A DNA stretch of 32,166 nucleotides from Fimbriimonadia bacterium (GTDB lineage: Bacteria > Armatimonadota > Fimbriimonadia > Fimbriimonadales > Fimbriimonadaceae). Below are positions 15,126 to 22,925 of this stretch, one piece after another. Below the pieces are notes generated by a model. The model made no database searches and was not told the origin of the DNA. It was given only the letters and a program-made list of their open reading frames with translations. The translations under genes were made by a program, and so were the position numbers. How positions within the stretch are numbered: position 1 is the first letter of the stretch; each line of letters begins with the position of its first letter. The DNA is taken from contig JALGYA010000005.1 in assembly GCA_029824475.1 (NCBI GenBank), positions 1 through 32,166 on the forward strand, in the 5' to 3' direction.

Positions 15126-15650
15126 ATGGAAATCGTCGTCCCAGATGCGTACCGGCATCTCTTTGATCAGGAGTCTCATGCACCGGTTGTCAAAATCCCG
15201 GCTGAGGTTCTTCGTCAGACGGCGAAGCCGATTGAGCGAGTCACCAACAGACACAAGTTCCTTGCTGAGAACATGGTGAAGATCATGCGGCAGGCCAGAG
15301 GCATCGGCATCGCAGCCCCTCAGGTTGGCGTATCCGAGCGGCTCATCGTCGTCCAGCCAGACAGCCAGCCTATCATCCTGTACAACCCCGAGATCCTCGA
15401 GATGGAGGGTTCACAGATCGGTGAAGAGGGCTGCCTCAGCATCCCTGGTCTCTACGGTGATGTGGAGCGCGCGGCTTGGCTCAAGGTTAAGGGCCTCGAC
15501 CGCAAAGGGCGCGAGTCCACGTGGGAGATGGAAGGGATGGCTGCCAGAGTCGTTCTGCACGAAGTCGACCACCTGGATGGAGTTCTGTTCACAGATAAGG
15601 TGGATGCTGCGACTCTCCACTGGCGACTGCCTGATGAAGAGGATGAGTAA
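15126..15650 (+). CDS. def: Peptide deformylase
   Basis: The enzyme removes the formyl group from the first methionine of new proteins, using a metal ion. All three motifs are present: GIGIAAPQ at 59-66, EGCLS with the metal cysteine at about 103, and HEVDH at 145-149 with two metal histidines and the catalytic Glu. The 174 residues fit, with an acidic C-terminus (PDEEDE). The stop and the fmt start share one base (TAATG), the usual def-fmt coupling: fmt adds the formyl group that def later removes. Confidence 0.96.
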   Translation: MEIVVPDAYRHLFDQESHAPVVKIPAEVLRQTAKPIERVTNRHKFLAENMVKIMRQARGIGIAAPQVGVSERLIVVQPDSQPIILYNPEILEMEGSQIGEEGCLSIPGLYGDVERAAWLKVKGLDRKGRESTWEMEGMAARVVLHEVDHLDGVLFTDKVDAATLHWRLPDEEDE

Positions 15651-16591
15651 TGCGGCTGGTCTTCTTCGGCTCGGCTGACTTCGCCGTTCCGGCTCTGGAA
15701 GCCATCGCGGACCATGTAGTTCTAGTCGTGAGTCAGCCAGATCAGCCGACCGGTCGTGGCATGCGGATGAGGTCAACGCCCGTGAAAAGGCGTGCGCAGG
15801 AGCTCGGCTTGGAAGTCCTCACCCCGGACACTTGCCGGGACCCGGAGTTCATTGCCCGAATCGAAGCGATAAAGCCGGATGTCAACGTCGTGGCCGCCTA
15901 TGGGCAGATCATGCCGGTCCGTCTGCTGAATGCCGCGGCACAGGGTTCTGTTAATCTTCACGGCTCAATCCTTCCTCGATGGCGTGGGGCCGCACCGATT
16001 CAGCGCGCCGTCGCAGCCGGGGATAAAGAGACAGGTGTGACTTTGATGCAGATGGCCAAGGGGATGGACACAGGGGACATCCTTGCCATTGAGTCGACGG
16101 ATATCGGGCCAGAGGAGACTGCCGGGGAGCTGTTCGATCGGCTGGCAGTCATGGCAGGCCAAATGGCCGCAAAGTGGCTTCCGAAAATCGCTGGCGGCGG
16201 GGTCGAGAGAATCCCCCAAGATGAAGCACTCGCAACTCACGCAGCGAAGATGACGAAAGCGGACGGCCTGATCGAATTCACGATGACTGCAGAGGATGCG
16301 CATCGGCGTCATCGCGGGGCGACGCCGTTCCCAGGCTCCTCACTCATTACGTCTGCAGGGCGCATTAAGGTGAAACGGGCTCGACTCATGCCAAACTGTG
16401 CAGCCGGACCTGGCTGTATTGAGTCTGTCAATCCTGACCTAGTTGTTGGATTCTCAGAAGGTGGAATTGCACTCATCGAAGTCCAGCCGGAAGGCCGAAA
16501 ACCCGTTTCGGGCTCAGATTTTGCAAACGGGGCACGATTGAAGCCCGGAGACGGTTTGAATCCATTGGAAGATACATCGACCCATGACTAA
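15650..16591 (+). CDS. fmt: Methionyl-tRNA formyltransferase
   Basis: Fmt formylates initiator Met-tRNA using 10-formyl-tetrahydrofolate. The N-terminal domain begins MRLVFFGSADFAVPAL and has the catalytic set N102, H104 and D140, within VNLHGSILPRWRGAAP and GMDTGD; the usual SLLP motif reads SILP. The spacing from His to Asp (36 residues) is the same as in the E. coli enzyme. The C-terminal OB-like domain is complete but short, ending near residue 305. ATG 15650 overlaps the def stop by one base; its stop overlaps the next gene by 8 bp. Confidence 0.95.
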   Translation: MRLVFFGSADFAVPALEAIADHVVLVVSQPDQPTGRGMRMRSTPVKRRAQELGLEVLTPDTCRDPEFIARIEAIKPDVNVVAAYGQIMPVRLLNAAAQGSVNLHGSILPRWRGAAPIQRAVAAGDKETGVTLMQMAKGMDTGDILAIESTDIGPEETAGELFDRLAVMAGQMAAKWLPKIAGGGVERIPQDEALATHAAKMTKADGLIEFTMTAEDAHRRHRGATPFPGSSLITSAGRIKVKRARLMPNCAAGPGCIESVNPDLVVGFSEGGIALIEVQPEGRKPVSGSDFANGARLKPGDGLNPLEDTSTHD

Positions 16592-17831
16592 GAAGACGAC
16601 AGTAAGAGCAGTTATCGGAGGGCTGGTGGTCATCACCCTCTTTGTCGGATATGCAAGGTTCAAAGATTGGGTAGGTGATCCCAACAAGAACGAGCAGGTC
16701 AATACGGCTGGCATGATCGCTGCCCTCGAGCTGACTCGTGACGGCTACAAAGCAGTCATATTTGATGCAGACGGAAAGAAGACTGTCTCTGATGGATACG
16801 AAGATGGCAAGGAGGATCGCGGTCTGGCTTTCAGCGCGAACGGCAGCCAAATCTATCTCTCCAGCAACCGCAGAGATGCCGCCTATAAGATCTACCGATG
16901 GCGCCCTATCGCGAACAAAGTTGAATTGAGGACCGAGGGTGCTCGCAGCGTCGCTACGCCTTACTTCAGCGATTTGGGCGATGACGAGCTGGACAGGCAT
17001 GGACTCGTTATCGTGGGCGGCACAGTCTGTCTTTTCGAGCCCACCAAGATGGCGCTTTACCGAGTTCTTCCCCCGGGCGACAACGAAGCGGTGCAGGGAC
17101 CGGACGGCGGCCCAGTCAGCTTGATGAGCCTGTACGACGAGATCGGCTCCAGCTTCAAGAAGGCGAGATACTCTTCTGATCGCAGCGTCATGTTTGTCAC
17201 GATGCGTCGAGAGGGCGGCGAAGTCTTCGTCATCAACTCGCTCACTCCTGGACCCGAGGGTCAGCGAATCCCGCCGATGCCGCTGCTCGCTGGCGACAAA
17301 GTCGATTTCACGATCTCAGACGACGGCAAAAAGGTCCTCGTCTCGATTCATGGCTTCCAGTTCCCCAACCCGAAGCAGATTCCCGAGGAGTTCCTAGTTG
17401 ACGGCAAAACGATGGTTCCTTACCGGAACGCAATGTTTATGATCCACGATGTGGATCCCACTACGTTCATCCCGATGTTCGTCTCCATGACCGACGACAT
17501 CGCCATTTCAGAACCTACAATCTCACCGGATGGAATGGAGCTCATCGCAGTCGCTGGCAAGGTGGCTGAAGAAGGCTTCCAGTCGAACGGCCTCGTGATT
17601 GGCCCGATGATCCCGACCCCTCCAGGGCAGCAGCAGTCATTGATTCGGCCGCTGATTCAGGTGCCGTCGATGAGCCCCAGATGGGCGCCGACCGGAGACA
17701 AGTTTGTCTATCTGAACATGCAGGATGGCAAGCGGCGCATCTACGTTGCGAACAAAGATGGATCAGACAACAAGATGATCTCTGATCCGGAGTTCCAGTA
17801 CCGTTCGCCGATCTTTTCGCCTCAGAAGTAG
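16584..17831 (+). CDS. Membrane-anchored beta-propeller (TolB/WD40-like) protein
   Basis: The 415-residue protein starts with a short basic tip (TKKTTVR) and one hydrophobic segment at about 8-22 (AVIGGLVVITLFVGYA) without an obvious cleavage site, so the rest is probably periplasmic and tethered. It shows repeated propeller-type units: AFSANGSQIYLSSNRR, DFTISDDGKKVLVSI, EPTISPDGMELIAVA, SPRWAPTGDKFVYLN and YRSPIFSPQ, each with a Ser-x-Asp/Asn-Gly turn, as in TolB/WD40-like repeats. No catalytic motif is seen. It overlaps fmt by 8 bp and ends 5 bp from the convergent glycosyltransferase gene. The function is unknown; it is not the true TolB of the Tol-Pal system as far as context shows. Confidence 0.7.
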   Translation: MTKKTTVRAVIGGLVVITLFVGYARFKDWVGDPNKNEQVNTAGMIAALELTRDGYKAVIFDADGKKTVSDGYEDGKEDRGLAFSANGSQIYLSSNRRDAAYKIYRWRPIANKVELRTEGARSVATPYFSDLGDDELDRHGLVIVGGTVCLFEPTKMALYRVLPPGDNEAVQGPDGGPVSLMSLYDEIGSSFKKARYSSDRSVMFVTMRREGGEVFVINSLTPGPEGQRIPPMPLLAGDKVDFTISDDGKKVLVSIHGFQFPNPKQIPEEFLVDGKTMVPYRNAMFMIHDVDPTTFIPMFVSMTDDIAISEPTISPDGMELIAVAGKVAEEGFQSNGLVIGPMIPTPPGQQQSLIRPLIQVPSMSPRWAPTGDKFVYLNMQDGKRRIYVANKDGSDNKMISDPEFQYRSPIFSPQK

Positions 17832-17836
17832 TCGTT

Positions 17837-18757
17837 CTAGCTGAAGACTTTGCCGAGAAGCAGCTGCGTGACCTCGTCAGGATCGAGCGTCTGGCAGTTG
17901 CCGACCTGACCATAAGGTCCTGAGCGCTCTGGTCTCGTCAGTGTGTACACGCCGACGAGGGGTTTTCCTAGGGCGGCGGCAATATGTGTGCTCCCTGTGT
18001 CGCCAGCAATGTGGGCTGTGCAGAGGCTGATCAGTGCCACCAGCTCAGAGATTGAGGTCTTCGCAATCATGCTCTTTGCCTGGTCCCCTCCTGCTGAATG
18101 GACTTCGCCGAAGGCGACTTCGTCACCCGGGGCTCCGAGGTAGAACGCGTCTCCGCCGGCCTCGATGACCGCGGCGGTGACCTTGGCAAAGTGAGCAGGA
18201 TCCCAGCGCTTCGTGACCCAGCCTGCGCCTGCGTTAAAGAGCACGAGCGGCTTCGACCAGTCTCGGCCAGCCTCGGTGAGCTTGGCCTTGACTGACTCCA
18301 GGTCTTCCTCACTGGGCACGAGGCCGAATTCAGCCCGTTCTGCCTCGCAGCCGAGCGCCCTTACGACGTCGACGTATTGATCGACCACGTGGATTGAGCT
18401 TGGGTCTGGAAGAACTTTCTGGGAGAAGAGCCCCGCCCCCTCCCGCTGCCAGTGAAAGCCCATTCTCTTGTCTGACTTCACCGATGCAGCTACGATGGCT
18501 GACTTTAGTAGGCCCTGCATGTCGAGCGCTACATCGAACTTGCCAAGCTCCTGGCCCTCAGCTCTGATGTTCTTGAGTCCTTTCGGAACGACCCACACGT
18601 GGTCGATGGCCGGGCAGAGCCTGGGGATGGCATGAAATCGCTTGTCCACGGCCCAAGTGATTTCGCAGTCAGGAAAGTTGGCCTTGAGGGCTGTGGCGGC
18701 AGGCAGTGTGCAGACCACATCGCCCATGGCGCTGAGCCGTGAGATTAGGACCCGCAT
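17837..18757 (-). CDS. Glycosyltransferase family 9, heptosyltransferase I-like
   Basis: GT9 enzymes transfer heptose from ADP-heptose to the inner core of lipopolysaccharide on the cytoplasmic face of the inner membrane. The protein begins MRVLISRLSAMGDVVCTLPA, with D13 at the position of the catalytic Asp of E. coli WaaC, and has the C-terminal AGDTGSTHIAAALGKPLVGVY nucleotide-sugar motif. I place the start at ATG 18757 (306 aa) because a GGAGG site lies 7 nt upstream; the frame is open to another ATG at 18772. The start overlaps the upstream paralogue by 13 bp. It is the last gene of the lpxK-lpxL-GT9-GT9 operon. The donor sugar is inferred from the family. Confidence 0.87.
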   Translation of the reverse strand: MRVLISRLSAMGDVVCTLPAATALKANFPDCEITWAVDKRFHAIPRLCPAIDHVWVVPKGLKNIRAEGQELGKFDVALDMQGLLKSAIVAASVKSDKRMGFHWQREGAGLFSQKVLPDPSSIHVVDQYVDVVRALGCEAERAEFGLVPSEEDLESVKAKLTEAGRDWSKPLVLFNAGAGWVTKRWDPAHFAKVTAAVIEAGGDAFYLGAPGDEVAFGEVHSAGGDQAKSMIAKTSISELVALISLCTAHIAGDTGSTHIAAALGKPLVGVYTLTRPERSGPYGQVGNCQTLDPDEVTQLLLGKVFS

Positions 18758-19695
18758 CTGGAGCCCTCCCATAGCTTGAGAGCCGCTTCAACCACCGCCT
18801 CAGGCTTGACATCTGCTGGGTTTTGGCTTTCGTGCAGCACGCATCCGCTGCTGCCCCACGGTCGAAACCTCGCGGGTGACTCTGGCCCAAACACTGTGAC
18901 GACAGGAACATCGTAGGCCGATGCCGCGTGGCCAGTACCCGTATCTGCCGCAAGGTGGACCCGGCTCTCGGCAGTGCAGGCCAGAGCCTCTGCGAGAGTG
19001 AGCTGCTGGGTGAAGTTCTCGGCGCCGGGGACTTCGGGGTCGCCTGGGCCGCCGATAGCGACAGTCTTGATCCCGTGTGACCCGAGGAGTTCAGCGACCA
19101 TAGCCCACTTCTCTGCAGGATAGATTTTTGCTGCGCCTCCAGAACCCGACTGGATCGAAATGTAGTCGCCCATATCGCGGAACCTGGCTCTCTCGGCGGC
19201 CAATGCCGGCATGATCGGCAGATCAGGAGTCTCAAACTCCTCCCACTGATTGATGAGGGTCATGGCGAGCTCAACCTCGTGCATCGGCTTGCGACAGGCG
19301 GACGGGATAGTGTTGAGCCGCTTTGAGACTTCGTCGGTGGCGCGAGACTGTAGACGGAGCTTTGGCCTTGCGAGAAACAGACTCATCGAAGTTTTGATAT
19401 GGCCCTGAAAATCGAACCCGACATCGAATTTTTGGGCACGCAGCGCTTTGTAGAAGCGAAGTTTCTCCCGGATTGTCTGGGCGGTCCAGGCTGAGGTCTT
19501 CCACTTCTCTCTATCGTAAATCTTGACGGTGTCTACAAGCTGTGGAGAGGCGATGACAGGGCTGCAGTTTGGCTGCACAGCCCACGTGATTTCAGCGTCC
19601 GGGTACTTGTTGCGGATGGCTGTGACAGCCCACGCCGTCATGATGCAGTCGCCGATAGCGGAGTATCGGAGAATCAGCACTTTAGGCGCGCTCAC
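18745..19695 (-). CDS. Glycosyltransferase family 9, heptosyltransferase II-like
   Basis: This is the second GT9 protein in tandem. It begins MSAPKVLILRYSAIGDCIMTAWAV, with the Ser-x-x-Gly-Asp motif (D16), and carries ISIQSGSGGAAKIYPAEKWA and AADTGTGHAASAYDVPVVTVFGP, the C-terminal domain motifs. The GTG start at 19695 overlaps the lpxL stop in a GTGA junction, with AAGGGG upstream, which decides the start (316 aa); the frame is open 51 bp further. It and its neighbour share the fold but are clearly diverged, so they probably add different core sugars. No ADP-heptose synthesis gene and no waaA is in the window. Confidence 0.85.
   Translation of the reverse strand: MSAPKVLILRYSAIGDCIMTAWAVTAIRNKYPDAEITWAVQPNCSPVIASPQLVDTVKIYDREKWKTSAWTAQTIREKLRFYKALRAQKFDVGFDFQGHIKTSMSLFLARPKLRLQSRATDEVSKRLNTIPSACRKPMHEVELAMTLINQWEEFETPDLPIMPALAAERARFRDMGDYISIQSGSGGAAKIYPAEKWAMVAELLGSHGIKTVAIGGPGDPEVPGAENFTQQLTLAEALACTAESRVHLAADTGTGHAASAYDVPVVTVFGPESPARFRPWGSSGCVLHESQNPADVKPEAVVEAALKLWEGSRCGS
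18765..18769 (-). promoter_or_regulatory. Shine-Dalgarno site deciding the GT9 start
   Basis: GGAGG on the minus strand lies 7 nt before ATG 18757 and directly after the alternative ATG at 18772, which therefore is unlikely to be the start. Confidence 0.65.
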
Positions 19696-20585
19696 ACGAG
19701 CCCCTTGCGTTTGGCGCTTCTCCACCTGTCGTGAATCCAGAGCCACTGGCTCGGCGTCTCTGTGATCACTTCTTCAAGCCATTCGTTAATGGCGACCATC
19801 ATGTCCACGCCTCGCTTCGCATCGGTCTGCTTTGGCTGAAGTGGTGGATAGAATTTAAGGCTGCATCGGCCTTCGCCGAGATAGATGCACCTCACCGGGA
19901 GCGCTGGTGCGCCGGTCCGTTCTGCGATGACTCCTGGCCCCAGAACTGTGCCTGCAGGCACGCCGAAAAAGGGGATGTATTCTTCGTCGGCGTTCTGGTC
20001 GGCGATGATGCCCACGATGACGTTCTCTTTGAGTCTCTTCAGAATGAGCCGGGCCGCATTTCCCCTGGACAGGATTTCTGTGCCTGGAGTCGAACGCATT
20101 CGATTGACCAGGGCATTGACATCGTCTTGGTCCGCGTCTCGTACGACAACGCTCACCTTTCTGCCCGTGAGTGAAAGATAGGCGGCAGCCCTTTCCCAGT
20201 GGCCAAAGTGGCCGGTGACGAAGACGCCTCCCTTGCCTGCAGCCAAGGCCGCGTCCACGTGCTCCAGACCCTCAACCTCAGTCAGGGAGAGGGTCTCTTC
20301 AAGGGTTCTGTCAAAGCCTGCCAAGAAGTCTGCGGAGACCATTCCGAAGTGGGAGTAGATCTGCGGAATGAGCGCCTTTCTCTCTTCTTCCGGCATGTCA
20401 GGGAAGGCCCGCTTTAGATTCTCCAGCGCGACCTGTTTTCGTTTTGGATCCAGCGCGCCCAGGAACTTGCAGAGCCGCGCACCGGCACGATCTCGCTGCG
20501 CTGGAGTCTTCTTTTTCAGTGACTTTTCAAGCCACCGCAAGAGTGCAATAGAAGCCCTATCGATCAGCTGTTTGCGCTTAGACAT
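19692..20585 (-). CDS. lpxL: Lipid A acyltransferase (LpxL/HtrB family)
   Basis: LpxL-type enzymes add a secondary acyl chain to lipid A at the inner membrane, using acyl-ACP. The 297 residues fit. The catalytic HX4E motif is H126-FGHW-E131, followed by VRDADQDDVNALVNRMRS and GIIADQNADEEYIPFFGVPA, both standard for the LABLAT family. The N-terminal region (LIDRASIALLRWLEKSL) is amphipathic and probably sits on the membrane. ATG 20585 overlaps the lpxK stop by 8 bp. Paralogue type (LpxL, LpxM or LpxP) cannot be told from sequence. Confidence 0.9.
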   Translation of the reverse strand: MSKRKQLIDRASIALLRWLEKSLKKKTPAQRDRAGARLCKFLGALDPKRKQVALENLKRAFPDMPEEERKALIPQIYSHFGMVSADFLAGFDRTLEETLSLTEVEGLEHVDAALAAGKGGVFVTGHFGHWERAAAYLSLTGRKVSVVVRDADQDDVNALVNRMRSTPGTEILSRGNAARLILKRLKENVIVGIIADQNADEEYIPFFGVPAGTVLGPGVIAERTGAPALPVRCIYLGEGRCSLKFYPPLQPKQTDAKRGVDMMVAINEWLEEVITETPSQWLWIHDRWRSAKRKGLV

Positions 20586-21546
20586 CTTTAAGTTGGGATT
20601 CGAGCCACTCGGCGAATTGGGCGGCGGGTTCGATAGTGACGCTGTGCTCGGCGATGAGTAAATTTACCTTGGCAAAATCAGTTCTGCCCTCAAGCTTCAC
20701 CCAATCCTTCGCCGTGACGATCACTGGCAGGACAGGTTCGAACGCGTCAAAAAGATTACCATCGGCCAGGTCATCGTGGTCGGGCAGCGCTGTCGTCTTG
20801 ACCAGGTCGACTCCTTGACTACTCAGCGAATCGAAGAACCGCTCGGGTCTTCCGATGGCGCAGAGAGCGTAAGCCTTGGCCGGAATCTGGGCGGATGAAC
20901 CATCTGGGTTGCGGAGAGCCAACGGTGCCGTCTCGACATGGAATCTTCCTGGGATGAGCTCATCAGCCCTTGCTCTCCCGGCTGATCGAGGCTCTCTGTA
21001 GGGTCCGGACGGGATCATCATTTTATTGGCCGATTCGGCTTGGTCAAGGACGATTGAAACGGTTTTGTCCAGCTCCAGATGCTGGAATCCGTCATCCATG
21101 AGCATCACCGCGTTCGGGAAATGCTCTTCGATGAGCTGGGCCTGCACGACTCGGTTCTTGCCTGAGACGATTGGAATCTCTGGCCTCAATCGCCGGATTA
21201 GCGCGGACTCATCGCCCCACTCTGTCGGGTCGAGTGCGCCGCTTTCCGACAGCGCTGGCTCAACGTATTTTGGCGAGCGATAACCGGGATTGGTGATCAC
21301 TACGCTGTGCCCGAGATCTTGGATCACATCGGCAATGTGAATGACGACGGGTGTCTTTCCGGCGCCGCCCGCCACGAGACCACCGACGCAAATAATCGGC
21401 TGATGAGGCTGCTCAGGCTTCTTGATTCCCAACGTAAATGGCAGCCGATAGAGCTGCCAGGCGATCCAGTAGAGAAGAGTCAGGGGCGCGAGCAGGATCG
21501 GGAGGAGACCCCCCTTCGCCCAAGCTTTCTCCAGATGACCGCTCAT
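20578..21546 (-). CDS. lpxK: Tetraacyldisaccharide 4'-kinase
   Basis: LpxK phosphorylates the 4' position of the lipid A disaccharide at the inner membrane. The family motif VGGLVAGGAGKTP (54-66) is the P-loop, where most homologues read VGNLTVGGTGKTP, and DDGFQH (151-156) carries the catalytic Asp. An N-terminal hydrophobic segment (LLPILLAPLTLLYWIAW, about 14-30) anchors the protein. I chose ATG 21546 (322 aa): the longer frame would run through the promoter of mtaB. It is the first gene of the leftward lipid A/core operon and is divergent from mtaB. A weak CAAAAT box lies 13 nt upstream on the minus strand. Confidence 0.92.
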   Translation of the reverse strand: MSGHLEKAWAKGGLLPILLAPLTLLYWIAWQLYRLPFTLGIKKPEQPHQPIICVGGLVAGGAGKTPVVIHIADVIQDLGHSVVITNPGYRSPKYVEPALSESGALDPTEWGDESALIRRLRPEIPIVSGKNRVVQAQLIEEHFPNAVMLMDDGFQHLELDKTVSIVLDQAESANKMMIPSGPYREPRSAGRARADELIPGRFHVETAPLALRNPDGSSAQIPAKAYALCAIGRPERFFDSLSSQGVDLVKTTALPDHDDLADGNLFDAFEPVLPVIVTAKDWVKLEGRTDFAKVNLLIAEHSVTIEPAAQFAEWLESQLKDV

Positions 21547-21597
21547 ATCTGCTGGGTGGATTTTGGCAGAATCCCGGCGGCCAACGGCGGGCAGAGA

Positions 21598-21603
21598 TAC
21601 AAT
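21598..21603 (+). promoter_or_regulatory. Putative -10 box giving a leaderless mtaB transcript
   Basis: TACAAT followed by CG ends exactly 8 nt before ATG 21612. There is no ribosome site between it and the start codon. The same arrangement appears before def (15112) and the phosphatase gene (26322). Confidence 0.5.
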
Positions 21604-21611
21604 CGTCACCG

Positions 21612-22925
21612 ATGCCGACAGCGGCTTTCACGACCCTTGGCTGCAAAGTCAACCAATACGAGACGCAGAAAATCCTGGACTCCTTCGCGGATGCCGGGTT
21701 CGTTGTCGTGCCGTTTAGTGAAAAAGCCGACATCTACGTGATCAACAGCTGCAGCGTCACCAGCTCGGCTGAGAGCAAGAGCCGATACACTGTCCGCAGG
21801 GCCGCCAGAACCAATCCGGAAGCGAAGATTGTCGTGACCGGCTGCGCCGTTCAGATGGCTATCAATAAGGAAGAAGTGATGGAGGGAGCGCACGTTGCGG
21901 TTCCGAATCCTGAAAAGCTCGACACGCTCGATCACTTCTTCCGCGCGCTGCCTGATTTTGAGCAGTGGGTGAAGGATGAGCCTGCGCCTAAGGATCACAG
22001 GCCGCCAGAAGGGCGGACCCGTGCCAATTTAAAGATTCAAGACGGCTGCAATGTGATGTGCAGCTACTGCTCCATCCCCTTTACTCGGCCTGGCATGACG
22101 TCAAGGCCGTGGCAGGAAGTGCTGGAGGAGGCTCAGCAGCTCGCAGCAAACGGCTACAAGGAAGCGATCCTCACCGGGGTGCTGATTGGCGCCTACGGCC
22201 CGGAATCCGGCAGCGGAGGCCCTGGATTCGAGGAGATCGTCCAGAAGCTGGACGAGGAGTCAGGCCTAGAGCGCATCAGGATCAGCAGCATCGAAATGCA
22301 CCAGGTCACCCAGCCGATTATCGAGCTGGCGAAGAGCGGCCACGTCGCTCCCCACTTCCACATTCCGCTGCAGTGTGGCGACACTCGGGTCCTGAAGGAC
22401 ATGAACCGCCGATACGGCCAGGAAGACTACATCCGCGTCTGCAGCGACATCTACGAACAGGTGCCGGACGTAATGTTGACGACAGATATCCTGGTCGGCT
22501 TCCCGACCGAAACCGAAGAGCGGTTCCAATCGAGCGTTGAGGTCTGTGAGGCAGTGAAGTATCTCAAGGCGCACGTCTTCCGGTTCAGCCCTCGGTACGG
22601 CACACCGGCAGACAAGTGGGGCGATCCGGTCGATCCACAGACCAAGGCCGCAAGGTCAAAAGTGCTGACGGAAGTGACCAAGCGGACAGCTGCTGAACAG
22701 CGCAGCCGCTATCTGGGCCGAACTATGCGCGTACTAGTGGAGCGTAAATCGAAGCGCGACGGCATGCTCGAAGGCACCACAGACAACTGGATCACGGTCA
22801 AGTTTGCCGGACCAGCGGAGCTGGCCCGGACAATGCAGTGGGTGCGGCTTGACGATGAGAAAGACGGTGTCATGTTCGGCGAACTCGCCGCCGAACCTCG
22901 CGGTGCCGAACTGAGCGTTGTCTAA
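21612..22925 (+). CDS. mtaB: tRNA (t6A37) methylthiotransferase MtaB
   Basis: MtaB adds a methylthio group to N6-threonylcarbamoyladenosine at position 37 of certain tRNAs, using radical SAM chemistry and two iron-sulphur clusters. The first cluster is held by C11 (TLGCKVNQYE), C47 (INSCSVT) and C78 (VTGCAVQ). The radical-SAM cluster motif is C146-NVM-C150-SY-C153. The C-terminal end from about residue 375 looks like a TRAM domain. KVNQYE and INSCSVT set it apart from MiaB (which reads CQMN and NTC). ATG 21612 gives 437 aa; the frame is open 174 bp further upstream but that would run through the promoter. It converges on the next gene with a 4-bp overlap of stops. Confidence 0.94.
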   Translation: MPTAAFTTLGCKVNQYETQKILDSFADAGFVVVPFSEKADIYVINSCSVTSSAESKSRYTVRRAARTNPEAKIVVTGCAVQMAINKEEVMEGAHVAVPNPEKLDTLDHFFRALPDFEQWVKDEPAPKDHRPPEGRTRANLKIQDGCNVMCSYCSIPFTRPGMTSRPWQEVLEEAQQLAANGYKEAILTGVLIGAYGPESGSGGPGFEEIVQKLDEESGLERIRISSIEMHQVTQPIIELAKSGHVAPHFHIPLQCGDTRVLKDMNRRYGQEDYIRVCSDIYEQVPDVMLTTDILVGFPTETEERFQSSVEVCEAVKYLKAHVFRFSPRYGTPADKWGDPVDPQTKAARSKVLTEVTKRTAAEQRSRYLGRTMRVLVERKSKRDGMLEGTTDNWITVKFAGPAELARTMQWVRLDDEKDGVMFGELAAEPRGAELSVV

